From Bog-756 sp963828385 (GTDB lineage Bacteria; Actinomycetota; Acidimicrobiia; Acidimicrobiales; RAAP-2), in NCBI GenBank assembly GCA_963828385.1, contig CAWHEF010000002.1, positions 1,240,001 through 1,304,000 on the forward strand: a DNA stretch of 64,000 nt, in the 5' to 3' direction. Of this stretch, positions 54,171-63,309 are shown piece by piece (within the stretch, counting starts at the first letter, position 1; each line of letters opens with the position of its first letter). Position numbers and translations under genes: made by a program. Under the pieces are notes generated by a model. That model had not been told where the DNA came from and searched no databases. It saw only the letters and a program-made list of their open reading frames with translations.

Positions 54171-56650
54171 CGTCCTCTTCCCATTGCCGGCCGCTTGTCG
54201 GGGACCTTTCGACGCCGTTCGGACCGCCCGGTGTCGAGAGGACCGAGCGGCAGCATGGGCCGGGCCCCCCCGTCGGCCTTGTGCCAGTGCTCCACCAGCC
54301 ACCCTCGCCTGCGTGCGATGGCGGCCAGCTTGGCCTCGGGGTTGACGGCAACCGGGAACCCGACTGCTTCCAGCAGTGGGAGGTCGCTAGCCGAGTCGGC
54401 ATAGGCCATCGACTCTCCGAGCTTCAGGCCCTCGGCATCGGCATAGTCGGCGAGCACGAGCGCCCGGGACTCGCCGATCGGGGGCAGCTCCTCCAGGCGA
54501 CCGGTGAACCGGCCGCCGACCTCTGTCAGATGAGCACAGACGACGTCGTCGAACAGCGGACGAAGAGGTTCCACCACGAAGTCGAGGGCGCCGGTGATGA
54601 GAAGGGTCCGATGCCCGAGGGCCCGGTGCCGGCGCACCCGGGCGATGCCGGCCGGGAACGACTTGGCCAGGAGGAGATGGTTGAAGAGCTCCCAGGCGTC
54701 GTCGCGAAGCTCATCGACCGGAGCACCTTCGTAGCGACGATAGAACGTCCGGAGGAAGTCGCCGCGGTCGCGTCGATCGAGGAAGAGGAGGGAAGGTGCT
54801 TCGCGGACCAGGTCGGCGACGAAGGCGACCCGCTCGGCTGGCGGAAGGTGGCGTGAGGCGAGCCAGGCGTAGGAGTCGACGACGTTCGAAGCGATGAGGG
54901 TGTTCTCGAGATCGAAGGCAGCAAGATGGCGATCGGGTGAGAGGACGGCGGCCCGGGTGCGGTCGGTCCTGCTCGTCTGGGTGGAGCGGCCCGGGGTGGT
55001 GCGTACCCGGGCGTGCTCGATGACCGAGGGAAGGTGGACCTCCGTCACGTAGTGGTCCCAGTCGACGGTTCCCGGGTCGAAGTTGAACAGCGCCCGATCG
55101 TCCTCGTCCATCCGGTCCCACATGCCAATCAGACGATCCACCCGGTAGCGCGCCTCGGTCTCCGTGTAGGCCCCGTAGAGCTCGACGTAGCCGAGGGCCC
55201 GCTCGGCCAGCAGATGCCGCTCCTCGAGGGCCACGACCCAGGCTGCCCGTCGTCCCCGGATGGGAAGAGACCCGGCCACCCGCTCGGCCAGGTCCATGGC
55301 TCTGCTGGCCCGGCGCAGCTGGCGTTGGACGCGTCCGCGACCGGGGAAGGACCACGCCGGCACGACGATGGGCTGGCCGTCGGAGTCGTATAGGGGGTGA
55401 TCGGTGAACCAGCCCTGGACGAGCTCGACCAGCCGACCGTACCGGAACGGGTTCCGCACGCCCGAGGCCACGTGGTACACGTCGGGCCCCCGGTAGTCCG
55501 GGGCCGGGCCGGCAGGAGCATCGGGGGACACGGGGTCGTCGGCCGCCAGCGCCGGGGGTGCCCCCGGATCGAGCAAGGCTTCACCGGCGGCAGCGAGGAT
55601 TGCCGCCACCACCAGGTCGACGGGGATGACGTCGACGATGCCTTCGGGGACGCCCGGGAACTCGCGGAGCAGTCCGCGGGCGTACGAGACGATGATGGGC
55701 TCGGCCATGCGGAAGCCGCGGATCCATCCCGGCCGGGGCTCGGCCAGCGCCGACTCGATGATCGAGGGCCTGATGATGGTCATGGGCAGGGCCCGCCCGA
55801 ACTGGGCGACGAGGGCCCGCTCGCCCAGAGCCTTGGTGTAGGGATACGCATCGGGCCAGCCGAGCGACTGGGCCCGCGCCTGCCCGGCAGTGACCATCTG
55901 CTTCTTCACCCAGTCCTCGCGGAGGCGTTCGGCCCGAGCCGCCAGGAGGTGGAGTCCGGCTGCGCCGAGCTCGGTCCGGGCTGCTTTGGTGAAGCCAGCC
56001 AGACGCTCGGGACGGCGCGACTCGGCATCGGCGTCACCTCGCTGTCTGCGGGCGGCATCCACCTCTGCCCTCCAGTCGACGTCGAGGCTGTAGCGATCGC
56101 GGTCGAGGAGCTGCTCTCCTGCTTCGCCCTGCCGGGTGCCGGCGACATAGGCGGTGGACACGGGGAGGTAGTGGACCGGCCCTCGTCTCCCTTGGCTCCG
56201 CGCTGCCGCGGTGGCTTCGACCATGGCCGCTGCTACGCGAGACGGGCCGAGCAGGTTGATCTCGACGGCAGCGTCGAGAGGGGAGTCGAAGGCCACGGCG
56301 GCAGCCGAATGGACCACGATGTCGCTCTCTGAGAGCAGCTGCCTGCCCTCCTGGTCGAGGCCGAGCCCCTCGATCGAGACGTCGCCGGCGATCGCCGTCA
56401 CCCGACGAGCGACCTCTGCGTCGAAGTCGTCACCGTATCGGTCCCGCAGGATGTCGAAGCAGTCGTTGCGTAGGATCTCCCGCGTCGCCCGCTCCGCTGG
56501 GCCGGCCCTGCGACCGGGCCGGATCAGGAGGACGACTCGGCTGTCGGGAACAGTGCGAAGGAGGCGTTCCACGAGGGCGGTCCCGAGGAAACCGGTGGCG
56601 CCGGTGACGAAGAACTGCTTACCGGCCAGGGCGTGGCGCAGGCGGGTCAC
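54167..56650 (-). CDS. fatty acyl-CoA reductase-like SDR fused to HAD-IB hydrolase
   Basis: 827 residues. The N-terminal NAD_binding_4 (male-sterility) domain has the Rossmann loop FVTGATGFLGTALVERLL and the catalytic YPYTKALGE at about 268-276, followed by a FAR-like C-terminal region to about 550. From about 575 a HAD-IB phosphatase begins (AFDLENTLIASN, then LLITGALDFVVEPLRP and YADSASDLPLLEAVG). It would reduce long acyl-CoA to aldehyde or alcohol; the HAD may remove a phosphate from a lipid head. It is the first gene of a four-gene coupled operon. Confidence 0.9.
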   Translation of the reverse strand: MTRLRHALAGKQFFVTGATGFLGTALVERLLRTVPDSRVVLLIRPGRRAGPAERATREILRNDCFDILRDRYGDDFDAEVARRVTAIAGDVSIEGLGLDQEGRQLLSESDIVVHSAAAVAFDSPLDAAVEINLLGPSRVAAAMVEATAAARSQGRRGPVHYLPVSTAYVAGTRQGEAGEQLLDRDRYSLDVDWRAEVDAARRQRGDADAESRRPERLAGFTKAARTELGAAGLHLLAARAERLREDWVKKQMVTAGQARAQSLGWPDAYPYTKALGERALVAQFGRALPMTIIRPSIIESALAEPRPGWIRGFRMAEPIIVSYARGLLREFPGVPEGIVDVIPVDLVVAAILAAAGEALLDPGAPPALAADDPVSPDAPAGPAPDYRGPDVYHVASGVRNPFRYGRLVELVQGWFTDHPLYDSDGQPIVVPAWSFPGRGRVQRQLRRASRAMDLAERVAGSLPIRGRRAAWVVALEERHLLAERALGYVELYGAYTETEARYRVDRLIGMWDRMDEDDRALFNFDPGTVDWDHYVTEVHLPSVIEHARVRTTPGRSTQTSRTDRTRAAVLSPDRHLAAFDLENTLIASNVVDSYAWLASRHLPPAERVAFVADLVREAPSLLFLDRRDRGDFLRTFYRRYEGAPVDELRDDAWELFNHLLLAKSFPAGIARVRRHRALGHRTLLITGALDFVVEPLRPLFDDVVCAHLTEVGGRFTGRLEELPPIGESRALVLADYADAEGLKLGESMAYADSASDLPLLEAVGFPVAVNPEAKLAAIARRRGWLVEHWHKADGGARPMLPLGPLDTGRSERRRKVPDKRPAMGRGR

Positions 56651-56660
56651 GGAATTTGTC

Positions 56661-56672
56661 TACCATATGGTA
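56661..56672. promoter_or_regulatory. perfect palindrome, probable TetR operator
   Basis: TACCATATGGTA, a perfect 12-bp palindrome, lies 10 nt upstream of the acyl-reductase start and just before the divergent TetR gene. It is AT-rich within GC-rich DNA and could overlap a -10 element. It is probably the operator through which the regulator controls the operon and itself. Confidence 0.6.
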
Positions 56673-56697
56673 AGTGGAGGGGTCGACCACCGGCCGG

Positions 56698-57330
56698 ATG
56701 ACGGTACGAGCCGAGGGCGGCGGCCGCGTTTCGATGGGAGCGAGCACGCCGGAGCGGATACTCGATGCTGCCCTCGTCTCGTTCGCCACGCGCGGCTATG
56801 ACGCCTCGTCCCTCGACGCCCTGGCCGACGGGCTCGACGTTCGCAAGCAGACCATCCTGTACTGGTTCTCTTCGAAGGAGCGTCTGCTCGACGCGGTCAT
56901 CGACAGGACGGCGATGGAGCTGGCCGAGACGCTGGAGGAGGCACTGGACCGTGCCGGGACCGGCTGGGCCAGGGTGGAGGCGGTGGTCCGCTCGGTGTTC
57001 CGGCTGGCCGCCCGCCGCCCGGAGCTGCTCGGTCTGGTGCGCGAGACCAGCCGACTGGGGATGCCGGCAGCGGGCCGAATGGTGACCGCCCTCGAACCGC
57101 TCGTGGACAGGGCGTCGGACTTCCTGCAGGCCGAGATGGACGCCGGGGCGATGAAGCGACACGAGCCCCGGCTGTTGCTCCTCGCCCTCTACTCCACGGT
57201 GATCGGGATGGTGACCGAGGTCGAGGTGCTCCGGGCGTTCGGCGAAGAGCCGACGGCCCGTTCGCTGGTCCGACGTCGAAACGAACTTCTGGACCTGCTC
57301 GGCTCGGCGCTGGTCGTCGGACGCGAATAG
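56698..57330 (+). CDS. TetR-family transcriptional regulator
   Basis: 210 residues from ATG 56698 (ATG 56734 and GTG 56674 are alternatives; none has a strong ribosome site). The HTH is ILDAALVSFATRGYDASSLD then ALADGLDVRKQTILYWFSSK, followed by the helical ligand-binding domain. It is divergent from the acyl-reductase operon with a palindrome between, so it likely represses that operon and senses an acyl-CoA or lipid. Confidence 0.88.
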   Translation: MTVRAEGGGRVSMGASTPERILDAALVSFATRGYDASSLDALADGLDVRKQTILYWFSSKERLLDAVIDRTAMELAETLEEALDRAGTGWARVEAVVRSVFRLAARRPELLGLVRETSRLGMPAAGRMVTALEPLVDRASDFLQAEMDAGAMKRHEPRLLLLALYSTVIGMVTEVEVLRAFGEEPTARSLVRRRNELLDLLGSALVVGRE

Positions 57331-57404
57331 GGCCTGGCGTAGCTGGCGGTCGTCAGGCGACCCGAGGATCGTCGCTCAGCCCGTCGACCCTCACCGGTCG
57401 ATGT

Positions 57405-58283
57405 TCAGCCGTCACTCTTCGACCTGGCGGCCATGCGCTCGCGCCACGACGGCTTCGGAGCGGGGATCGCCGGTCGCTTGGCCTTTGGCGTGTAGCGCTT
57501 GTTGGGCTCGGGACGAGCGGGCCCCCGGGTGCGGGCTCCCTTCTGGCCGCTCTGAGCCTGTCCCTTCTGGCCAGCTTGAGCCTGTCCCCTCGGACCACCC
57601 TTCGCCCCGGCTGCCGAGCCCGGTTCCCCCTTCTTGGTCGCGGGCGATCGGGATCGTGCTTGACGGGCACGCAGGGCGTTGAGCTCTGATGTGGCCTCAC
57701 GCTGGATCCGATAGGAGTGGATGAAGACCCAGACGCCGAGGGCCAAGAACGGGAGGGCGACCACGAAGTTCGACCCGCTGAAGAAAAGGCCGGTCAACAG
57801 CGATACGAAGCCAACCGGTGCTCGTCGACCGAGAAGGGCGGCTCCGAGAAGCAGCAGCCCCGCCACAATTCCGAGCAGGAGCACGGTCTGGGGGGTGAGC
57901 TGACCCTTGGAGAGGCGGAAGTTCTTGTTGTCCGTCTCGGCGAAATAGATCATGATCCCGAAGAGGACAGCAGCACCGGCCGCGGCGAACGTGAATCGCT
58001 TTTCCCTGCCGTCGAGCCGGTCGACCGCCCGCTTGATCGACCGGACCGTGGCTCCGGGCACCCGGGCCGCCTCCGCCGCCGACAGGGCCGGGGCCGTCTT
58101 GGACGAGTCGCGCCATCGGCCGAGGGTTGAGCGCACCGTGTCGGCGATTCGCCGAATTTCTCCGTGTCCGGAGTCCTCGTCGCTCAGGACGTCGTCGACA
58201 TCCTCGGTGTCCTCGAAGTCTCTGACGTCTCCGGAGTCGTTCGTCGTTTCGGTCCGGCCGCGGCCGGAAGCACGTCGTGCCAT
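57405..58283 (-). CDS. membrane protein with acidic N-terminus and basic, Gly/Gln-rich C-terminus
   Basis: 292 residues from ATG 58283. An acidic N-terminal segment precedes four hydrophobic helices: RFTFAAAGAAVLFGIMIYFA, TVLLLGIVAGLLLLGAALLG, VGFVSLLTGLFFSGSNFVV and ALPFLALGVWVFIHSYRI. The tail is Lys/Arg/Gln-rich with GQAQAGQKG/GQAQSGQKG short repeats. No family is recognised. A basic tail of this kind may bind nucleic acid or lipid head groups. Confidence 0.7.
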   Translation of the reverse strand: MARRASGRGRTETTNDSGDVRDFEDTEDVDDVLSDEDSGHGEIRRIADTVRSTLGRWRDSSKTAPALSAAEAARVPGATVRSIKRAVDRLDGREKRFTFAAAGAAVLFGIMIYFAETDNKNFRLSKGQLTPQTVLLLGIVAGLLLLGAALLGRRAPVGFVSLLTGLFFSGSNFVVALPFLALGVWVFIHSYRIQREATSELNALRARQARSRSPATKKGEPGSAAGAKGGPRGQAQAGQKGQAQSGQKGARTRGPARPEPNKRYTPKAKRPAIPAPKPSWRERMAARSKSDG

Positions 58284-58377
58284 CGTTGAGAGGCTAATGG
58301 CGGATCGACCAACTTGTTGATTTCCGGGCGATGCCACAGGCCCATCGGGCGGCGGCCCGATCGTCAGCGTGGCCGGG

Positions 58378-59391
58378 TCAAGTCGCTTCCCCTGCCGGCA
58401 GCACCACGAGCCGGAGACCGTTGTTCCCGGCTGGTTCGACGACCCAGGGCCCCGTGTCCGGTCTACCGTGACCACCGGTTGCGGAGACGGCGGGCTCGCT
58501 GGAAGGGATGTCGGACGAAGTCGCTTCGAATGGCTCCGCCTCGGGTATGGTCCACGGCTCCGGAGCGACCAGCTCCAAATGATGGAGACGACCGGTGCGG
58601 GAGCCGATCCATTGGCTCAGAGCCGGGATCGGGAGCGTGGCTACGGGCAGCCGGGAGGGACGGAGACGGGAGGTAGGCCGCCGGGCAAGACGCAGAGGGG
58701 CGACGACCCGGATACCGAGGGGAGAGCCCCAGGCGTAGTCCGCCCACTGTTGGTCGGCCACGGTGCCGGCGGCGACACGCCGACCGCCTAGGAGGCCTTC
58801 GAACAGTCGGACCCCCTCGTCGAAGTCGGCCACAGCGTGCACGACGCGGACCAGCGATGCAGCAGCCGCCGGTCCGCTACCGTCAATTCGTTGGCGCCGA
58901 CCGACGGGGTAGTCGCTCGGTGGATCGCTCGACCAGGCAACGGGGGCCTGAGCCAGCTGGACGACCACTCCCGTCGCGTCTTTCGGGTGGAGGAACGCCT
59001 CCATCCAATCCGGATCGCTGAGGTCGATGCCGATGGGCTCCCATCCGCCGGCTCTGGCCGTATCGATGGCCGCCTCCAGGTCGGCAACCTTGAAGGTGAG
59101 GTGGTGTGGACCAGGTCCGGACCGGTCGAGGAATCTGACGAGGAAGTCGTTCAGCTCGGGGTGGCACGGCATCAGGACTTCGATCTTGGCGCCGTTGGCA
59201 AACCGGAGCTGAGCGGGCGCGAAGCCGGGCCCTTCACCACCCGAGCTCCACTCGGCGCCGAGATCGACGGCGTATCGGGACCACGCCTCCTGCCACTTGG
59301 CTACGGCGTGGGCGACGTGGTCGAGCACGACACCGTCGATCGGCTCCAACCCCGAGGCCGGGCGGGACGGTTGGGTCGGAGAGGGTGACAT
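58378..59391 (-). CDS. VOC superfamily protein, two glyoxalase-like modules
   Basis: 337 residues from ATG 59391. The first VOC module (about 20-150) has LDHVAHAVAKWQEAWSRY, then LRFANGAKIEVLMPCHP and HHLTFKVADLEAAIDTARAG. The second (about 165-280) has LVRVVHAVADFDEGVRLFEG and LHHLELVAPEPW. Acyl-CoA epimerase/HPPD-like VOC proteins are arranged this way. It is divergent from the amidase gene. The substrate is unknown. Confidence 0.75.
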   Translation of the reverse strand: MSPSPTQPSRPASGLEPIDGVVLDHVAHAVAKWQEAWSRYAVDLGAEWSSGGEGPGFAPAQLRFANGAKIEVLMPCHPELNDFLVRFLDRSGPGPHHLTFKVADLEAAIDTARAGGWEPIGIDLSDPDWMEAFLHPKDATGVVVQLAQAPVAWSSDPPSDYPVGRRQRIDGSGPAAAASLVRVVHAVADFDEGVRLFEGLLGGRRVAAGTVADQQWADYAWGSPLGIRVVAPLRLARRPTSRLRPSRLPVATLPIPALSQWIGSRTGRLHHLELVAPEPWTIPEAEPFEATSSDIPSSEPAVSATGGHGRPDTGPWVVEPAGNNGLRLVVLPAGEAT

Positions 59392-59494
59392 GGGCTCAGA
59401 TTGTGTTCCCGGCCCTGGCACCTTGTCGAAACGAACCTGTGCGCCCTGCCGATCGATCTTGTTGTGATGGGCCCTTCCCGGTACCTTCGCGAGA

Positions 59495-60913
59495 ATGGAC
59501 TTTCTCCGTGAATCGGTCGTGGAGTTGGCCGCCAAGGTACGGCACGGACACGTGTCGGCCGCTGAGCTCATGGATCACTCCCTGGCGCGAATCGCCGTGC
59601 TGAACCCCACGATCAACGCCTTCGTAGCCGTGGACGAGGAGCGTGCCCATTCGGGGGCCGCCGCCGTCGACCAGGCGGTCGCAGCCGGACGGGACCCGGG
59701 GCCGCTGGCCGGGATTCCTATCGGAGTGAAGGACCTGGAGGACGCCGCCGGGTACGCCACCACCCAGGGATCGCCTGCCTTCGCCGGACGGCAGCCCGCA
59801 AGTGAGGACTCCCCTCTGGTGGCTCGACTGGTCGCCGCCGGATGTGTCGTGGTGGGCAAGACCAACACCCCCGAGCTCGGGTGGAAGGCGCTCACCGACA
59901 ATCCGGTGTTCGGAGAGACTGCTAATCCCTGGAACGTCGAACACACGCCCGGTGGGTCGTCGGGCGGCAGTGCCGCAGCCATCAGCGCCGGCATGGTCCC
60001 CCTTGCCACCGGATCGGATGGTGGGGGATCGATCCGCATCCCGTCAGCGTGCTGCGGACTCTCCGGAATGAAGCCGTCACTCGGTCGGGTCCCCGGTGGG
60101 GGAGCGAAGGCACCGGATTGGCACGAGCTCTCGACGAAGGGGCCGATGGCTCGACGGATGTCCGACATCGCTGCGGCTCTTGAGATCGTGGTCGGGCCGG
60201 ACGCAACCGACCTCCGGTCGCTGCCTCGGCCCGAGGCATCCTGGAAGGCGGCTCTGGACGACGCCAAACCGCCTCAGCGGATCGCCTGGTCCCCGACGCT
60301 CGGCTATGCCGATGTGGACAACGACGTTCGGGCAGTCTGCGAGCGAGCCGTCGAGATCATGGCCTCCCTGGGTACAGAGATCGTCGAAGTCGACACGGTC
60401 TTCGACAGCGACCCCGTCGACCAGTGGCTCACGCTGTCCGGCGTGTACAACGCCCGCACCTACGCTGACGTCGTATCGACTCCTGCTTTCCAGCAATCGG
60501 ACCCTGTGTTGAAGATGGTCATCGAGCAAGCGTCGGCCACCCCCGCGGTCGAGCTCGTCAGAGCGGTGGACAACTGCCATTCGTTGAACTTGAGGCTCGT
60601 CCGGCTGTTCCGGGACGTGCGGCTCCTCCTCACGCCGACCACAGCGGCCGCCGCCCCGCCCCGCGCCCTTAACGGAGCCGGTTTGATCAACGGTGTCGAG
60701 GATCTCAACTGGGTGAAATTCACCTATCCGTTCAACATGACGCGATCTCCGGCGGCAACCGTGTGTGCCGGGCTCACCGCGACCGGAATCCCGGTCGGGC
60801 TGCAGCTGATCGGACCACAACACGGCGACCTGGTCGTCCTTCGATCCGCCGCTGCGCTCGAAGAAGCCGTAGGGTTCGACGCGAGCGCGCCTGTCGCCGC
60901 AGCATCGGCCTGA
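59495..60913 (+). CDS. amidase (amidase signature family)
   Basis: 472 residues from ATG 59495. The catalytic Lys is K79 (PIGVKDL), the cis-Ser about S155 in TPGGSSGGSAAAISAG, and the nucleophile about S179 in GSDGGGSIRIPSACCG. Complete family length. It hydrolyses an amide or ester in the cytosol. The gatCAB partners are absent, so it is a stand-alone amidase rather than the tRNA amidotransferase subunit. Confidence 0.93.
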   Translation: MDFLRESVVELAAKVRHGHVSAAELMDHSLARIAVLNPTINAFVAVDEERAHSGAAAVDQAVAAGRDPGPLAGIPIGVKDLEDAAGYATTQGSPAFAGRQPASEDSPLVARLVAAGCVVVGKTNTPELGWKALTDNPVFGETANPWNVEHTPGGSSGGSAAAISAGMVPLATGSDGGGSIRIPSACCGLSGMKPSLGRVPGGGAKAPDWHELSTKGPMARRMSDIAAALEIVVGPDATDLRSLPRPEASWKAALDDAKPPQRIAWSPTLGYADVDNDVRAVCERAVEIMASLGTEIVEVDTVFDSDPVDQWLTLSGVYNARTYADVVSTPAFQQSDPVLKMVIEQASATPAVELVRAVDNCHSLNLRLVRLFRDVRLLLTPTTAAAAPPRALNGAGLINGVEDLNWVKFTYPFNMTRSPAATVCAGLTATGIPVGLQLIGPQHGDLVVLRSAAALEEAVGFDASAPVAAASA

Positions 60914-61061
60914 TCTTCGGCGCTTTGGGTCAGGGGTGGATCGGAGCCCCTCGCTCGTCGGGCTTACGTGACGAGCTTGCCAGGCATCTTCAGCCGGCGG
61001 TCGCCGGTCGGCGGACTACCATGGCTGCCTGCAACGAGGGACGCACGTCCCGTTCGATCGC

Positions 61062-61135
61062 GGGCGTTTAGCTCAGTTGGTTAGAGCGCAGCCTTCACAC
61101 GGCTGAGGTCGGAGGTTCGAGTCCTCTAGCGCCCA
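61062..61135 (+). tRNA. tRNA-Val (CAC)
   Basis: 74 nt. The acceptor arm GGGCGTT pairs with AGCGCCC (one T-G), the anticodon loop is TTCACAC (anticodon CAC) and the T-loop is TTCGAGT. CCA is not encoded. The last three bases fall inside the target duplication of the IS that follows, and the gene is intact. Confidence 0.95.
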
Positions 61136-61140
61136 CAAGG

Positions 61141-62560
61141 GGCTCTTCGGATTCTGGCGGGGTGCTGACACTCATCGAACGACGATCGAGCCGAGCACCC
61201 GCCAGTTCGGCCTGCCGGCGTAGAGCAGCGCGCGGATGCGGTAGTTCTCGAAGTTGCGGAAGCCGAACCCGATGCGTTTGATCCGCTTGATGAGGTTGTT
61301 GAGCGCCTCGGTCGGGCCGTTGGACACCCGGGCCAGGTGGAAGTTGGCGATCTTGTCGAACCAGTGCTTGATCGTGCGCCCGAGCTTTTGGACCTCAGGC
61401 GGCATGGCGCTGCTCACGCAGTGCTCCTGCAGCTCGACGAGCAGCGCCGGGCTTCGTCGGGATCACTTCGTCCGATAGAAGTCGCGAAGGCGCTCTTTGA
61501 CGCGGTGGGCGATGGCGACCTCGGCACTCGGGATCGCCGAGGTGGAGCAGGGACCAGAGTCGCTCTGTGGCTTGCTCACCGAGCTTCTCCTCGCCAAAGA
61601 GCAGCACCCGGCGTGCCCTATAGAGCGGGTCGTCTCGCCGACCCCTATGGCCGGGCTGTTCGGTCTGCACCCGTCGCCTCACGGCATCGAGGCAGCGGTT
61701 GGCGAGCGAGATGACGTGGAAGGGGTCAACCACCTGGGCGGCCTTTGGCAGCAGGACCGAATAGACCGCGGCATAGGTGGCCGACATGTCGAGGGCGCCG
61801 AAGCGGATCCGCTCTTTCCAAGCCGCTGGGCTGTTTGTCGATCCAGCCGGCCACGTCGGTGTAGTTGCGGCTCGGCAAGATGTCGATGATCTGGTGGTTC
61901 TCCACATCGGCCACGGTCGTCGCATAGTCGGTGTGGGCCTTCGTCCCCGAGCCTCACAAAGGAGGTCTCGTCGAGCCCGATGGCCGTGGTCTTGTTCAGC
62001 CGCTTGCGATCGGCCTCGAGCAGCGCCTCGCCATAGGTGATCACCGCGTCGTTGACCGTGTGCCAGTCACAGGCGAGCTCCTCGGCCACCTCAGAGACCG
62101 TCCGGCCGCCGCCGACCTGGCGGTCGCCCACTTGGCGGCCCTGGTGGTGAGCAGGCAGTTCTTGGCCGCGATGCGGTGGTCTTCGAGCACGCAGCTCTTC
62201 TTCGGGCAGCTCGGGTTACACAGCGCATCCGGTGCTTCTTCCAGGCCAGCGACATCGGGGTGCCATAGACCGGCAGGTCGACGTAGTGCACGACGGGACG
62301 CTCTTTTACCTGCGCCCCGGCCGACGCCGGGCAGGGACGGACTCCGAGGATCTGCTCGATCGCGAGCTCGACGTCGGGCCCCCGGCGCTCGTAGGAGAGG
62401 ACCTGGACGTCTTTCAGACCCACCAAGGCCTGGACGATCTCACTAGGGTCGTGAAGGACGAAGGTGCTTCTTGCTTTTTGGCTCACACCTCAAGCCTGAA
62501 GCACCTTCGTCGAGTCTGGGGGACCCTGTCAGGGCGGACCCCGCTGAAATCCGAAGAGCC
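61141..62560 (-). mobile_element. second ISL3-family insertion sequence, at a tRNA-Val 3' end
   Basis: 1420 bp. The ends are 23-bp inverted repeats that differ at three adjacent positions (61141-61163 starts GGCTCTTCGGATT; 62538-62560 reversed starts the same). A perfect 8-bp direct repeat CCACAAGG flanks it at 61133-61140 and 62561-62568. The end sequence is related to, but distinct from, the element at 28220. It carries one broken transposase gene. Confidence 0.93.
61172..62486 (-). pseudogene. ISL3-family transposase with several frame breaks
   Basis: Homology runs the full length but hops between frames at least four times (near 62130, 61945, 61830 and 61525). Recognisable pieces are DPSEIVQALVGLKDVQVLSY, TAIGLDETSFVRLGDE, VVDPFHVISLANRCLDAVRR and VSNGPTEALNNLIKRIKR. 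The DDE residues are all present. The zinc-ribbon Cys pattern is also disturbed. The intact element ends suggest sequence errors as much as real decay. Confidence 0.88.
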
Positions 62561-62636
62561 CCACAAGGTGTCATTAGGCGAAACCAAACGACAGGCCCGC
62601 GGGCCACGGTCGTTGTCCCTGGTAATCGGTGGCGTC

Positions 62637-63309
62637 TTATTGCTGATGCTGTCCCGGGCGGACGATCCCAGTTTCGTAGGCGAGGATTATGGCTTGGACT
62701 CGATCGCGAAGGGCGAGCTTCGCCAGGACACGGGTGATGTGGGTCTTTACCGTCGCACCGGAGACGACCAGTGTCTTGGCGATCTCTGTCATTGGTGAGG
62801 CCGGCGGCGATGTAGTTGCCGAACATTTCCACTCGCGTGGGGTCAGCTCTTCGATGGTTGAGGGCATGGGTGCGTGACTCGATGCGCCGACGAAGGCTTG
62901 GATCAACCGGGTGGTGACGGCGGGGGCGAGGAGGCTGTCGCCATTGGCGACGGTGCGAATACCCTCGACGAGCTGTTCGGGGGGGATGTCTTTGAGCAGA
63001 AATCCGCTGGCGCCGGCCCGCAGTGCTGCGTAGACGTAGTCGTCGAGGTCGAACGTGGTGAGGATCACGACACGTGGAGCGCCGCTGGGTTCGGAGGTGA
63101 TCTGGCGAGTGGCCTCGATCCCGTCGATGATGGGCATGCGAACGTCCATGAGAATCACGTCGGGCCGTACGCCGGCGAGCGAGCTCGATCGCTTCGCGCC
63201 CGTTGCTTGCTTGGCCGGCGATGTGTATGCCGTCGGCGGCATCGATGATCATTTGAAGTCCGGCCCGGACTAGTGGTTGGTCGTCGGCGATTGCCACGGC
63301 GATGCTCAT
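62637..63309 (-). CDS. NarL/LuxR-type response regulator (frameshifted)
   Basis: About 224 residues. ATG 63309 gives AVAIADDQPLVRAGLQMIID with the acidic pocket. After a break near 63180 come PDVILMDVRMPIIDGIEATR, with the phospho-Asp, and GASGFLLKDIPPEQLV. The LuxR HTH (ELTPRE, then TEIAKTLVVSGATVKTHITR) is bridged by a short out-of-frame stretch near 62800-62840, which looks like two compensating indels. ATG overlaps the stop of the kinase gene (ATGA). Confidence 0.88.
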
